NCBI GenBank assembly: GCA_018992685.1
Contig: JACVGT010000027.1
Span: forward strand, 1 to 43,932
Source: Theionarchaea archaeon
GTDB taxonomy: Archaea; Methanobacteriota_B; Thermococci; Methanofastidiosales; SZ-28-30
Length of the DNA: 43,932 nt
Reading direction: 5' to 3'
Positions 33,884 through 42,107 of this stretch are shown here, one piece after another. Positions within the stretch are counted from its first letter, which is position 1. The number at the start of each line of letters is the position of its first letter. A program made the position numbers and the translations under genes. The notes under the pieces were generated by a model. That model saw only the letters and a list, made by a program, of their open reading frames with translations, ran no database searches and was not told the origin of the DNA.

Positions 33884-35191
33884 TCACTTCCGGGGCCGTG
33901 AAAGACATGCAGCACAGAATTCCAGATACAGTTCGTGGAGCCTGTCCTTGGCAATGTGCTCTGTTACCATGATGGGCTTATACCCCTGGTAATCCTCCCA
34001 GTTCTTGTACATGCCCTGGTGGACGCCCACATCTCCATCTTCTATCATTTTTTCAAGTTCAGTCCCTGGAAAGGGAATAGGGAACTTGCCATACGCTATG
34101 AGGTTAAGCCCGAATTCTTTTCTCAAATGTTTGACCAGGTTAATGGACTTTTCAATGTCTCCTTCTGTTTCCCAAGGAAATCCAAGTATGAATCCCACCA
34201 ATATCTGGTCGATACCAGCTGAGAACGCTTTTTCAATAGCTTTTATACCTGCCTGGACTGTAGTCCCCTTTTTCACGTGATCCAGGTTATCCTGTGATCC
34301 TGTTTCCAGTCCATAGTATACTGCGTAGCATCCTGCTCTTTTCAATTCTCTGAGCAAGTCTGTGTCAATGGTATCCACCCGGGTTTCACAATTCCAATCA
34401 ATATCCAGGCCTTCTTCCCGTATCAGTGTGCAGATTTTCAATGCGCGTTTCCTGTTGAGCGTGAAGGTGTCATCCCCGACCAGGATCTTCTTCTCAGGAT
34501 ACAGGTCATGTACGTATCTCAGTTCCTGCACAACGTTTTCTGCAGATCTGAACCGATACTGCCTGAACATCCTGCGGGTGGAACAGAAGATACATTTGTG
34601 GGCACATCCCCTGCTGGTGTTAATTGCCACCATACCGTACTCAGGATAGTTGCCCAAAGGGAAGAGATCATGTGCAGGAAAGGGGAGCGCATCCAAATCA
34701 GAAACAAGGGGGGCATCCTCAGTCCGCACAAGAGACGTATGACGATATGTCAACCCCCTGATTGGGCGGGGATCGTGCTGCTTCTCAAGGCAGTCCAGCA
34801 GCTCAACGATGGTGTGTTCTCCCTCGTTTCTCACCACGTAGTCCACACACTCCTGTGAAGCTGCATCGAAATCTTCAAAAGTGGCATGGATACCACCCAG
34901 GATCGTCGTGACAGTAGGATCACACTGCTTACACGCAGTGAGGGCTCTCAGTGCAGGCCGATATCCCACAGTAGCCACAGAACACCCCACCACGTCAGGC
35001 TTGAATTTCTTCATGACACCTTTCACTGATTCTGGAGTCAACCCCTGAGAGGGCATGTCCAAAACGTCAATGGTATGTCCCGCCTCCCGCAGAACTGCAG
35101 CAATGTAGGCAAGTCCGATCGGGGTGGAATTTAGCCAATCAGAGTCGTGGGAAGAGTAGGGCCGTGGAGGTTGTATGAGAAGAACTCTCAT
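33884..35191 (-). CDS. B12-binding radical SAM enzyme, first in PqqD operon, 435 residues
   Basis: It begins MRVLLIQPPRPYSSHDSDW with PIGLAYIAAVLREAGH and ILGGIHATF in the cobalamin-binding-like domain, then TSRGCAHKCIFC (cysteines 196, 200, 203), FVGDDTFTLNRKR-type (LVGDDTFTLNRKRA) and GLETGSQDNLDHVKKG in the radical SAM domain. It follows the PqqD-like gene by 13 bases and so is the enzyme most likely to be handed a peptide by it. The start is the ATG at 35191 (AGGGA upstream). The reaction is unknown. Confidence 0.88.
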   Translation of the reverse strand: MRVLLIQPPRPYSSHDSDWLNSTPIGLAYIAAVLREAGHTIDVLDMPSQGLTPESVKGVMKKFKPDVVGCSVATVGYRPALRALTACKQCDPTVTTILGGIHATFEDFDAASQECVDYVVRNEGEHTIVELLDCLEKQHDPRPIRGLTYRHTSLVRTEDAPLVSDLDALPFPAHDLFPLGNYPEYGMVAINTSRGCAHKCIFCSTRRMFRQYRFRSAENVVQELRYVHDLYPEKKILVGDDTFTLNRKRALKICTLIREEGLDIDWNCETRVDTIDTDLLRELKRAGCYAVYYGLETGSQDNLDHVKKGTTVQAGIKAIEKAFSAGIDQILVGFILGFPWETEGDIEKSINLVKHLRKEFGLNLIAYGKFPIPFPGTELEKMIEDGDVGVHQGMYKNWEDYQGYKPIMVTEHIAKDRLHELYLEFCAACLSRPRK

Positions 35192-35204
35192 TGTATCCCT
35201 GTCC

Positions 35205-35450
35205 CTACTCTTCTCCAAGCCCGATAGTTCCAACCTTTTCTACAAATTCCCTTACACTGGTAGTGGCTGCTTCCTTGTCCACATCGAAAATCTTCATCAG
35301 TTCTGCTACAATCTCCTGTTCCGGCTTTTCCAGAAGCTTCCAGACGATTGCACCACTCTTGTTAGTCTTGTAGATCTTACCATCTGCAGGATCAAACACC
35401 AAAACGTTTTCATCCTGATCTCTCCAAACGATATCTGGATTTAGTTTCAT
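35205..35450 (-). CDS. PqqD-like peptide chaperone (RiPP recognition element), 81 residues
   Basis: The small protein reads LNPDIVWRDQDENVLVFDP, then GKIYKTNKSGAIVWKLLEKP, then helices (EIVAELMKIFDVDKEAATTSVREFVEKV). This is the standard PqqD/RRE layout: a three-stranded sheet with the 'N.sG..iW.lL' motif (NKSGAIVWKLL, residues about 37-47) followed by helices. These proteins bind leader peptides and present them to radical SAM enzymes, as in PQQ biosynthesis. I start at the ATG at 35450; in-frame TTG/GTG codons lie upstream at 35471 and 35459. It is first in an operon with three B12-binding radical SAM genes, and marks that operon as probably acting on a ribosomal peptide. Confidence 0.85.
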   Translation of the reverse strand: MKLNPDIVWRDQDENVLVFDPADGKIYKTNKSGAIVWKLLEKPEQEIVAELMKIFDVDKEAATTSVREFVEKVGTIGLGEE

Positions 35451-35499
35451 TTTCGTCACACTCGATAGCAAATTCAGTGGATGGATCTCGCGTAGTTAC

Positions 35500-35520
35500 A
35501 TTTATAAGAAACTTATAAAT
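35500..35520. promoter_or_regulatory. Perfectly palindromic divergent promoter
   Basis: ATTTATAAG, AAA, CTTATAAAT is an exact 9-3-9 palindrome in the 99-base gap between the PqqD-like gene (left) and the PIG-L gene (right). Each arm is a TATA box, so transcription can start in both directions at the right distance (about 30 bases before the right-hand SD and about 50 before the left-hand ATG). The two operons are therefore likely expressed together. Confidence 0.7.
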
Positions 35521-35549
35521 CTTTTGTTAGTGTAGAAGGAGGAGTACCT

Positions 35550-36245
35550 GTGCGTATGATATTTATTTCAGCTCACCCGGACGATGCATTCTTAGGAGCA
35601 GGAGGTGTCATTCTCAAACACAGGGCACTGGAAGATGATATTCTCCTGATCAATGTGACGTCAGCGGAGAAAGGGTTGCCATTTGTGGAAGAGGGCTTTT
35701 TGAGAGCAGTGAGAGAGAAGGAGCAGGACATCTTATGCAGGAACCTCGGCATTGCTGTAGAATTCCTTCATGTACCAGATTTGAAAATACAATATGCGGG
35801 AGAAGAACTGGTGAACCACCTCATCCTGAAAATCCGGCAGTTCACTCCAGATCTGGTGTTCACTCACTACCCTGAAGATATTCATCCAGACCACAGATCA
35901 GTGAGTTCTGTTGTGAAAACAGCATGTCATCTCAGTACATTCCCCAAGGTGTGTCCTGATGCACCCACGCACACGATTTCCAACCTGTTCATGTGGGAAG
36001 AATACAGCACCCGGGACTTCAGACCCATGGTGTATGTTGATATAACCTCAGAATATGAGCAGAAAAAGGAGACGCTCAGAGAATACAAGACGCAATACCC
36101 CATTTTGAGGAATGTGTTTTCTCATGCTGAATTGCAGCCCAGGGTTCGCGGAATTGAGGCCGGATGTGAGTACGCAGAAGCATTTCATTGTCCATGGCCT
36201 GTGACTGCAGGCGATTTGTCTCAATTCAGAAGGAGGCGTACGTGA
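35550..36245 (+). CDS. PIG-L/LmbE-family deacetylase-like enzyme, 231 residues
   Basis: A GTG start lies seven bases after GGAGG; an ATG two codons later is an alternative. The zinc motif reads SAHPDDAFLGAGG (residues 8-20), where the usual AHPDDE has Ala instead of Glu; HPDHRSV (about 112-118) provides the other ligand. PIG-L/LmbE enzymes remove acetyl groups from N-acetylglucosamine attached to lipids or small thiols (mycothiol, bacillithiol) or from natural products. Here it is the first gene of an operon with a B12-binding radical SAM enzyme and a glycosyltransferase, so an amino-sugar intermediate is likely. It ends GTGA-overlapped with the next gene. Confidence 0.82.
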   Translation: MRMIFISAHPDDAFLGAGGVILKHRALEDDILLINVTSAEKGLPFVEEGFLRAVREKEQDILCRNLGIAVEFLHVPDLKIQYAGEELVNHLILKIRQFTPDLVFTHYPEDIHPDHRSVSSVVKTACHLSTFPKVCPDAPTHTISNLFMWEEYSTRDFRPMVYVDITSEYEQKKETLREYKTQYPILRNVFSHAELQPRVRGIEAGCEYAEAFHCPWPVTAGDLSQFRRRRT

Positions 36246-37534
36246 ACATGATTGTGCTGATAAATCCACCTTACGTTTCAGAATGGGGCCCTCGAGTCAA
36301 CATAGGTCTTGGGTATGTGGCAGGAGTCCTGCGGGAGCATGGAATAGAGGTCAAAATCATAGACGCAACAGCAAGAAAGACGTCAGTTGATGACATCGTG
36401 GGTCGTGTTTCTTCTCTTGATCCTGATATTGTGGGAGTGTCAAGTATTGCTGCAACATACCCTGTGTCGCTGGACATTTTGAAAGCAGTGAAGAATCGTC
36501 TCTCTGTATTCACTGTTATGGGGGGATTGATGCCCACGTATCTGGACATGCAGACTGCTGGACTGGAGTATGTGGATGCGGTGGTCAGGGGAGAAGGAGA
36601 ATACACTTTTCTGGAGCTTGTAAGATCATATGCTCAAGGGACGTATACTGCCACCCAGGGCGTTACCTGCAAGAACCATGGAACTGTTGTCAGAAATCCA
36701 GATAGACCACTCATTGAGGATTTAGACACTTTGCCTTTTCCTGCCTATGATTTATTTCCCACAAAAGAGCTCATGCAGCAATCAATTCCCAAGAATGCTG
36801 CAGTCATGTCCACAAGCCGTGGATGTCCCTACAACTGTAAATTCTGTTCAATGAACACATTTTTCAGGAGAAAATGGAGGGGAAGGAGTGCCGTAAATGT
36901 CTTTGAGGAAATGAAAGTCCTGCGCTACGAATATGGGGTTGAAGAGCTGCAGATTGTGGATGAGCTCTTCACGTTTGACATGAAGCGAGCGGAACAGATT
37001 TCAGATTTTCTCATTGAAGACGAGACAGAACTACGGTGGATTTGTGAATCACGGGTAGATAGGCTTTCTGAGAACCTTCTGGAGAAGATGAAGAAAGCTG
37101 GCTGTTATGCTGTGTGCCTTGGGGTGGAGAGTGGTGTTCAGTCCATCTTGGACAGGGTGGGCAAAGGGATTGATCTCCACCAGGTAGAACATGCAGTGCA
37201 AGCGTGCAAGAGAGTAGGCATCAAAGCCATTGGTTCCTTTATCATAGGTCTTCCCTCAGAAACGGAAGGCACGGCAAGGCAGACGCTTGAGTTTATCAAA
37301 CGTCTGGACTTTGATCGAGTTATCATACACAATTTGAATCCATATCCTGGCTCTGAAATATATGAAAATCCGGAAGAATACGGAATTACTATTGTCAATA
37401 AGCAGTTCTCCACATACCATTTTTTTGCTCCTGTCTGCGAGACAGACGGGTTCTCCATAAAGCAGCAGGCACATCTATGGCTGGATATTCTCTGTGATCC
37501 GTTTTTTGTAAAGAGAGGGATTACCATTCCCTAG
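36242..37534 (+). CDS. B12-binding radical SAM enzyme, fourth paralogue, 430 residues
   Basis: It is of the same family as the three enzymes on the other strand: MIVLINPPYVSEWGPR, VNIGLGYVAGVLREHG, VMGGLMPTYLD, then TSRGCPYNCKFC (cysteines near 195, 199, 202), EELQIVDELFTFDMKR and GVESGVQSILDRVGKG. The GTG at 36242 overlaps the stop of the PIG-L gene (GTGA) with AGGAGG just before; the ATG at 36248 is the alternative. Its position in the PIG-L/glycosyltransferase operon rather than the PqqD operon suggests that it acts at a later, sugar-bearing stage, though that is a guess. Confidence 0.88.
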   Translation: MNMIVLINPPYVSEWGPRVNIGLGYVAGVLREHGIEVKIIDATARKTSVDDIVGRVSSLDPDIVGVSSIAATYPVSLDILKAVKNRLSVFTVMGGLMPTYLDMQTAGLEYVDAVVRGEGEYTFLELVRSYAQGTYTATQGVTCKNHGTVVRNPDRPLIEDLDTLPFPAYDLFPTKELMQQSIPKNAAVMSTSRGCPYNCKFCSMNTFFRRKWRGRSAVNVFEEMKVLRYEYGVEELQIVDELFTFDMKRAEQISDFLIEDETELRWICESRVDRLSENLLEKMKKAGCYAVCLGVESGVQSILDRVGKGIDLHQVEHAVQACKRVGIKAIGSFIIGLPSETEGTARQTLEFIKRLDFDRVIIHNLNPYPGSEIYENPEEYGITIVNKQFSTYHFFAPVCETDGFSIKQQAHLWLDILCDPFFVKRGITIP

Positions 37535-37542
37535 GAGATTCC

Positions 37543-38631
37543 ATGAAAGTACTTCTACTGTCACAGTACAGTCCTTTTGTAGGTGGAATTGAAACGAGGA
37601 GTCAGAATATGCTCGAATACATGGAGAATGAGTTTTCAGTGGTCTCCCCCCTGCTTCCCCCTCACAGTAAACATCCCCTGAGAGATTTCAGTCCCGATGT
37701 CCTCTACCTGGACTACAGTAATCGGGGTGAGTTTCTCAAGAATGTCCAGGAGCATATCGACATGAGAGAGGTTGCTGTCATTGATGTGCAATGCAATGTG
37801 TATCTGGGACTCCTGGGGCTCATGCTTTCCCAGGTAACAGGAAAGCCCCTCATTTCCAGCTTTCACATGAACCTGCTTCACCCTGATCATGCAGAAAAGG
37901 CATTCTTCTCAGCTCACCGTGATTTGATAGCCCAGCTCATATACGACAGTGACAGGATCGTCTGCGTATCAGAGAGCGTCAAACAGAGTGTCCTTGACTT
38001 TTCTTCTGCAGCAGAGGCAAAAGAATCTGTGTTGCACGTCGTAAGCAATGGAGTGGATGTGAAGACGTTTCACCCCAGAGAAGATGTGAGTAAACAGGAT
38101 GAAAAAGAGAAGGCGCTTCTCTTTGTGGGGAGATTTAGCAGGGAGAAAAACATTCCATTCCTCCTGAGGCTGTATTCTAAGATCAGAAAGGATACGAGGT
38201 ATGTGCTCTGGCTGGTAGGGGACGGTCCGGAGAGACAATCGGTGGAACAGCTTGCGAGAACTCTGAAAATCGAAGATTCCACCACGTTCTGGGGGAACCT
38301 GTATGGTGAAGAACTGGCCAGAGTGTATGTGGAGGCCTCATTCACGGTGTCTCCCTCGTCTACAGAGGCCTTTGGCATGACCACGCTTGAATCTGTAGCA
38401 TGTGGCACTCCTGTCTTGGCTTCCAACAACCCGGGGACTACAGAGCTCATGCAGCAGCTTGAAGGAGGGGTTCTCTTTCCTTCAGGAGACTTTGAAGGTG
38501 CAGTAGCCGCCTTTAGGAATCTGGTGAGAGATTATGATCACTACCGGACCAAAGGACTCCAAAATGTTCAGAAATTCGCGTGGCCTCGAGTACTCTCCCC
38601 TCTCAAAGACCTTTATGACCTGTACCTGTAG
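37543..38631 (+). CDS. GT4-family glycosyltransferase, 362 residues
   Basis: The GT-B fold shows MKVLLLSQYSPFVGGIETRSQNM at the N-terminus and, in the second domain, LLFVGRFSREKNIPFLLRLYSKI, LWLVGDGPERQ and the nucleotide-sugar-binding SPSSTEAFGMTTLESVACGTPVLAS (E..G...lEa type, about residues 268-292). It retains the sugar of NDP-sugars with inversion-free (retaining) chemistry. The acceptor is unknown. It lies 8 bases after the radical SAM gene in the same operon. Confidence 0.88.
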   Translation: MKVLLLSQYSPFVGGIETRSQNMLEYMENEFSVVSPLLPPHSKHPLRDFSPDVLYLDYSNRGEFLKNVQEHIDMREVAVIDVQCNVYLGLLGLMLSQVTGKPLISSFHMNLLHPDHAEKAFFSAHRDLIAQLIYDSDRIVCVSESVKQSVLDFSSAAEAKESVLHVVSNGVDVKTFHPREDVSKQDEKEKALLFVGRFSREKNIPFLLRLYSKIRKDTRYVLWLVGDGPERQSVEQLARTLKIEDSTTFWGNLYGEELARVYVEASFTVSPSSTEAFGMTTLESVACGTPVLASNNPGTTELMQQLEGGVLFPSGDFEGAVAAFRNLVRDYDHYRTKGLQNVQKFAWPRVLSPLKDLYDLYL

Positions 38632-38658
38632 CTGTGGACCTGAATGATACCATGAGAA

Positions 38659-39402
38659 TCAGGTGAATACGGGTTTGAGAGTACCAAAAGAGGTTTCCAC
38701 CTCCTCAGGAGTGGTGACCCCGATGACGCAGGAGTCTATCAGGTGTTTATGCTCTCGAAGAAATGGGACCACCCTATCCAGAGTCAGCCATCCCCCTGCC
38801 ATCACCTTCTTGGCAATGACAGGCACGTCCACTGCTGCAAGCGCCTTCAAGGTAGCCTCTAGAGATGGCTTCATCATAAATCCCAGGGGATTGAACCCAC
38901 ACAGGCAGAAGTCCACTCCCGCTGCCTGCAGGGGTTGTGCGGTTTCACCTGGAAAATGGGTGGCAGCGCCTGCGGGTGTGCCCGCGTCCTGGAGCACCTT
39001 CAGAACCTCAGTCATCACATGGAGATTCCCTGACCGAATGAGAGCGTCAGAAATAATCCCGTGCAGGCACACTCTCACATGGGAGAGCTGGTGCAGCACT
39101 GTGAGTTCTTGCTGGATTGCACTGAGGATTTCTGTTGCACTGACGCTTTTCATGAACTCTCCGGTGGGCCTGATGTCAGCTCCTATCACACCGGTGACTA
39201 TGAAGTCATAACACGAGAACAGAGCTCCTAAATCAGGGGTGGTCTGGAGAACCGCCCCACAAACGCCGACAGAATCACACGCATCTAGAATTGCTCTCTT
39301 TTCTGCATCAGAAAGGATAACTTTCTTTTGCGACACGTAGCTATATCCGATAAAGGGATTCGTACCTACGTTGAAGGTGGGTATATGCAGATCAGGACTC
39401 AT
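38659..39402 (-). CDS. Putative TIM-barrel-like protein, paralogue of 42108-42863, 247 residues
   Basis: The pair share three segments: NPFIGYSY / NPFIGWSY near the N-terminus, GAATHFPG / GAATHNPA in the middle and FNPLGFMMKP...VIAKKVMAGGWLTLDR / VNPAGFMMGK...VVAKKTLAGGTVDPL towards the C-terminus, ending in VIGVTTPEEVE / AVGVASPEEVD. The alternating helix/strand pattern suggests a TIM barrel such as an aldo/keto-reductase-like or aldolase-like enzyme, but no catalytic tetrad can be identified by eye. The start overlaps the 25-residue peptide by 11 bases, so the two form a coupled pair. It converges with the glycosyltransferase gene. Confidence 0.65.
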   Translation of the reverse strand: MSPDLHIPTFNVGTNPFIGYSYVSQKKVILSDAEKRAILDACDSVGVCGAVLQTTPDLGALFSCYDFIVTGVIGADIRPTGEFMKSVSATEILSAIQQELTVLHQLSHVRVCLHGIISDALIRSGNLHVMTEVLKVLQDAGTPAGAATHFPGETAQPLQAAGVDFCLCGFNPLGFMMKPSLEATLKALAAVDVPVIAKKVMAGGWLTLDRVVPFLREHKHLIDSCVIGVTTPEEVETSFGTLKPVFT

Positions 39403-39469
39403 ACGACACCATCAACACTTCGATCTCCCGGATATCCGGCTTTTCAAAAGGTTGTTTTTCGTCGCTCAT
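39392..39469 (-). CDS. Short peptide with leader-like motif, candidate RiPP precursor, 25 residues
   Basis: The ATG at 39469 is preceded by GAGGTGAAATAC (a full SD at the usual distance) and by a TTTATAAA box about 42 bases upstream, so this very small frame is likely real. Residues 1-18 are charged and end PFEKPDIREIEV; the last seven are LMVSYES. The F-x-x-P-x-I pattern (F8, P11, I13) resembles the Y-x-x-P-x-L/I element by which RRE/PqqD-type proteins recognise leaders. A PqqD-like protein and four B12-binding radical SAM enzymes lie within 8 kb. The stop overlaps the start of the TIM-barrel gene. The short tail with Tyr23 near the end is reminiscent of the VY end of mycofactocin precursors, but the family is new to me. 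Confidence 0.65.
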   Translation of the reverse strand: MSDEKQPFEKPDIREIEVLMVSYES

Positions 39470-39509
39470 GTATTTCACCTCTGCATGTGGCGCCCCCTTA
39501 TCCTGCAGG

Positions 39510-39517
39510 TTTATAAA
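39510..39517. promoter_or_regulatory. Palindromic TATA box shared by peptide and epimerase genes
   Basis: TTTATAAA is self-complementary and sits 42 bases before the 25-residue peptide start on the left and 22-29 bases before the epimerase ATG on the right. A single box could thus serve both directions. Confidence 0.6.
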
Positions 39518-39538
39518 TCTTATGTTGGGAGTTGTCAT

Positions 39539-40480
39539 ATGATTGCGCGATCCAGAGTTTTGGTCACAGGAGGCGCTGGCTTCCTTGGTTCTCACTTAAG
39601 TACTCGCCTGGTTGAGGAAGGGGCGGAAGTAACTGTCCTGGACAATCTCAGTGCAGGAAATCTCCAGCGTCTTCAGAATGTGGCATCATGCGAGAACTTC
39701 CATTTTTTCAAAGGAGATATCAGGAATACAGAAGATGTCAAGCAATCTGTGAAAGATAAAGACATCATACTCCACTTTGCTGCGAAAGTAGGTGTGATAA
39801 GGGCAGCTTCTCAAGGAATTGACGTCCTGGATACAACACTGAAAGGGATTTCCCTTCTTCTTGCCGAAAGCACAAAATGTGACGTCAAGACATTCGTATA
39901 TGCCTCATCCTCGGAGGTGTACGGAGAACCTTCGCGTCTTCCCTCCCGTGAAGATGATCCCCTGATTCCCAGATCGACGTACGCTGTGGCAAAAGTGGCA
40001 GCCGAACGGTATTGCGAAGAGTACGGAACGCTCTACGGGATTGATACCTGTATATTTCGCTATTTCAACGTCTATGGACCACGTCAGAATGATAATTTTG
40101 TCATCCCTCAGTTTCTTCACCATGCGCTCAGGGGCGAAGCTCTTCCAGTATATGGCTCTGGGGCACAGACCAGGGATTTCTGCTACATTGACGATGCTGT
40201 TTCTCTGACTCTTGAAGGTATGAAATGGAATAAAGGATTCAATATCTTTAACGTGGGATCAGGTGAACCTATTTCTTTGAAAAGGCTGGCCGAACTTGTT
40301 TCCTCACTTTCAGCGAAGGAGTGCAGCATTGCCTTTGTGGATTTGGATACGAGAAGGCCTCAGGAATATGAGATTATACACAGACAGGCAGATATCTCAA
40401 AAATCGTTTCACTGTGTGGAGTCTCACCGAAACACAGTCTGGAAGATGGGTTACGAACGTGTCTTGAAGCTCTGATGTAG
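39539..40480 (+). CDS. NAD-dependent sugar epimerase/dehydratase, 313 residues
   Basis: An extended short-chain dehydrogenase: GGAGFLGSHL (NAD-binding GxxGxxG, residues 12-21), LDNLSAGN, YASSSEVYGEP and the catalytic STYAVAKVAAE (YxxxK, near residue 148). RYFNVYGPRQ and RDFCYIDDAV are typical of UDP-glucose 4-epimerase and related enzymes. It would interconvert or oxidise a nucleotide sugar for the glycosyltransferases nearby. The start at 39539 is chosen because GGGAG is in place and the upstream extension has no family likeness. It converges, with a 30-base overlap, on the deacetylase gene. Confidence 0.88.
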   Translation: MIARSRVLVTGGAGFLGSHLSTRLVEEGAEVTVLDNLSAGNLQRLQNVASCENFHFFKGDIRNTEDVKQSVKDKDIILHFAAKVGVIRAASQGIDVLDTTLKGISLLLAESTKCDVKTFVYASSSEVYGEPSRLPSREDDPLIPRSTYAVAKVAAERYCEEYGTLYGIDTCIFRYFNVYGPRQNDNFVIPQFLHHALRGEALPVYGSGAQTRDFCYIDDAVSLTLEGMKWNKGFNIFNVGSGEPISLKRLAELVSSLSAKECSIAFVDLDTRRPQEYEIIHRQADISKIVSLCGVSPKHSLEDGLRTCLEALM

Positions 40481-41194
40481 CTTCTGGCTGAATCCAGATA
40501 CTGTATCGAATCTCATAGTGTCCGGGAAGTTCTCCAACAGGGTGTGTACAGCACAGAGTGCGGACGGGGTGAGTTCCCAGGAGTGGCACAAGAACACCAC
40601 TGGCAGCAGAGGGACGGTGCGGAACTTTAGAATGAGCAGATCAAAGAGCCCCCTCAGAAGGGGATTGCCTTTTCGAATCAGGTTTTCCAGAGAAAATACA
40701 TCATATTCCAGTGAAGGAATAGTAGAAAGGGACGTGGAAACACATACCTCAGTGATCTCTCCTCTAACCACCAACCCCTTCGAGTGGCTGGCAGGAACAC
40801 TGGAACTCACAGAGTATCCATGCTGGATCAATGCTGGTATGAAGGTGTCATCAAATGCCAGATAGGGTGCCCTGAAACACAGAGGATTCTTCACAGCGCG
40901 AAGGGCTGCAGTGGCTGCGGTCAGGGCTTTTTCTGCGTTGAATCGAGATATCTGTCGATTATCATATGCAGTGGGTACCAGAGGCTCGTGATCGTCCATA
41001 TGGCACCCCATCTCGTGCTTCCTGGTCACCTCTCTCAGGAAATCAGGGAATTTCCTGGCCACATCTCCTGTACAGAATAGTGTAGCAACAATGTCATGAT
41101 CATCACAGAAATCAAGGGCCCCAGACAGCAGTGTCATGCCGTGATACGTCTTTCCTTGTGGGGAATGGTCTCTCTCTACATCAATGGTGAACAT
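40451..41194 (-). CDS. Polysaccharide-deacetylase-like (NodB-fold) protein, 247 residues
   Basis: MFTIDVERDHSP at the start supplies the acidic residue of the NodB motif, followed by LFCTGDVARKFPDFLREV, EMGCHMDDHEP (histidine ligand region) and the CFRAPYLAFDD (R-x-P-Y) motif near residue 110. The usual HSxxH is replaced by MGCHMDDHE, so metal binding may rest on one or both of these His. These enzymes remove acetyl groups from amino sugars. The start at 41194 follows AAGGAG; in-frame GTG starts at 41245 and 41266 are possible, and the last is unlikely because a TATA-like element lies there. Together with the PIG-L gene it points to amino-sugar chemistry. Confidence 0.75.
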   Translation of the reverse strand: MFTIDVERDHSPQGKTYHGMTLLSGALDFCDDHDIVATLFCTGDVARKFPDFLREVTRKHEMGCHMDDHEPLVPTAYDNRQISRFNAEKALTAATAALRAVKNPLCFRAPYLAFDDTFIPALIQHGYSVSSSVPASHSKGLVVRGEITEVCVSTSLSTIPSLEYDVFSLENLIRKGNPLLRGLFDLLILKFRTVPLLPVVFLCHSWELTPSALCAVHTLLENFPDTMRFDTVSGFSQKLHQSFKTRS

Positions 41195-41365
41195 GAAGGA
41201 CAGCTCCTTTCCTTCAAGCAGGTTCTTTTCTCTCTTGTGAAGCACATTCCTCCGTGGTGCGTGCACATAAAAAATTGAGGGTCAACTCTCTGGGGCTGCA
41301 TGAGGAGTGACGCATGATGAGTGATTAATGAAAAGATTTAAATGATTCTCTTGTGCGTTGTGCAT

Positions 41366-42103
41366 GTGAAGACAGCAGCCGTGAGTTCAGTGTATAAGAG
41401 CCGGGACCTGACAGCAGCATGCGATGCTATACTTGACATCGGATATGACTGTGTAGAGGTGATGGCATATCCTCCTCATGTTGACCTTTCACAGACATCA
41501 AGGGTCCAGGAGGTACTCTCCCCATACGAGGGACACATTTCTGGATTCGGTATCTACGAAAACCTGTGTGACCTCAGGGAGAATTACCGGATCAAAGCAG
41601 TGGAAGAGACCATTACCTGCATTGAACTGTGCAACAGAACAGGGGGAGAATTTGTCGTGTGTCAGACCGGCATCGCTCCGTCCTTTTTGAGAAATGAAGC
41701 GAGCAGCGCATTTGAAAAGTCTCTGGACCGGATTCTCCCTGCAGCTCATGACTTCCAGGTCTGCCTCGCACTTGAGAATGCTCCCTCCACATTGCTGGCG
41801 ACGGTTGAGGAAACGAGTTCCTTCCTTGATCACCACACTGACCCAGCTATCTGCCTGACTGTGGATCCAGTGAACTTTTTTGCTGCCCAGTGCAGTCCCT
41901 CCGACGCTGAGAGACTGGTTCGAAGAACAGTGAATCTGCACCTCAAGAATGTGGCATCGGGACGCGAAGCACCTGTTTCTCAGGGCGAGGTGGATTTTCA
42001 CAGGGTACTCTCTTTTCCATGGACCTCCGTTTTCACAGCAGAATATGAGGAAACAGCAATGACAGAGGAATTTCTTCGCGATGCACGTCTATTTCTTGGG
42101 TGA
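41366..42103 (+). CDS. Sugar phosphate isomerase/epimerase-type TIM barrel, 245 residues
   Basis: The sequence has the xylose-isomerase-like barrel pattern: AAVSSVYKSRDLTAACDAILDIGYDCVEVMAYPPHVD with strand-helix repeats, LALENAPSTLLAT (Glu ligand), LTVDPVNFFAAQ (Asp ligand), NLHLKNVASGREA (His) and FTAEYEETA (Glu). These residues usually hold a divalent metal that promotes sugar or inositol isomerisation. The GTG start at 41366 is chosen because the TTTAAA box (41336-41341) lies about 27 bases upstream and no SD is present; an ATG at 41342 is in frame. It precedes the TIM-barrel paralogue by four bases and is co-transcribed with it. Confidence 0.8.
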   Translation: MKTAAVSSVYKSRDLTAACDAILDIGYDCVEVMAYPPHVDLSQTSRVQEVLSPYEGHISGFGIYENLCDLRENYRIKAVEETITCIELCNRTGGEFVVCQTGIAPSFLRNEASSAFEKSLDRILPAAHDFQVCLALENAPSTLLATVEETSSFLDHHTDPAICLTVDPVNFFAAQCSPSDAERLVRRTVNLHLKNVASGREAPVSQGEVDFHRVLSFPWTSVFTAEYEETAMTEEFLRDARLFLG

Positions 42104-42107
42104 TAGT

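Noticed and set aside
39392-39595. Longer 67-codon version of the 25-residue peptide
   Set aside because: The extension would start upstream of the TATA box and SD that fit the ATG at 39469.
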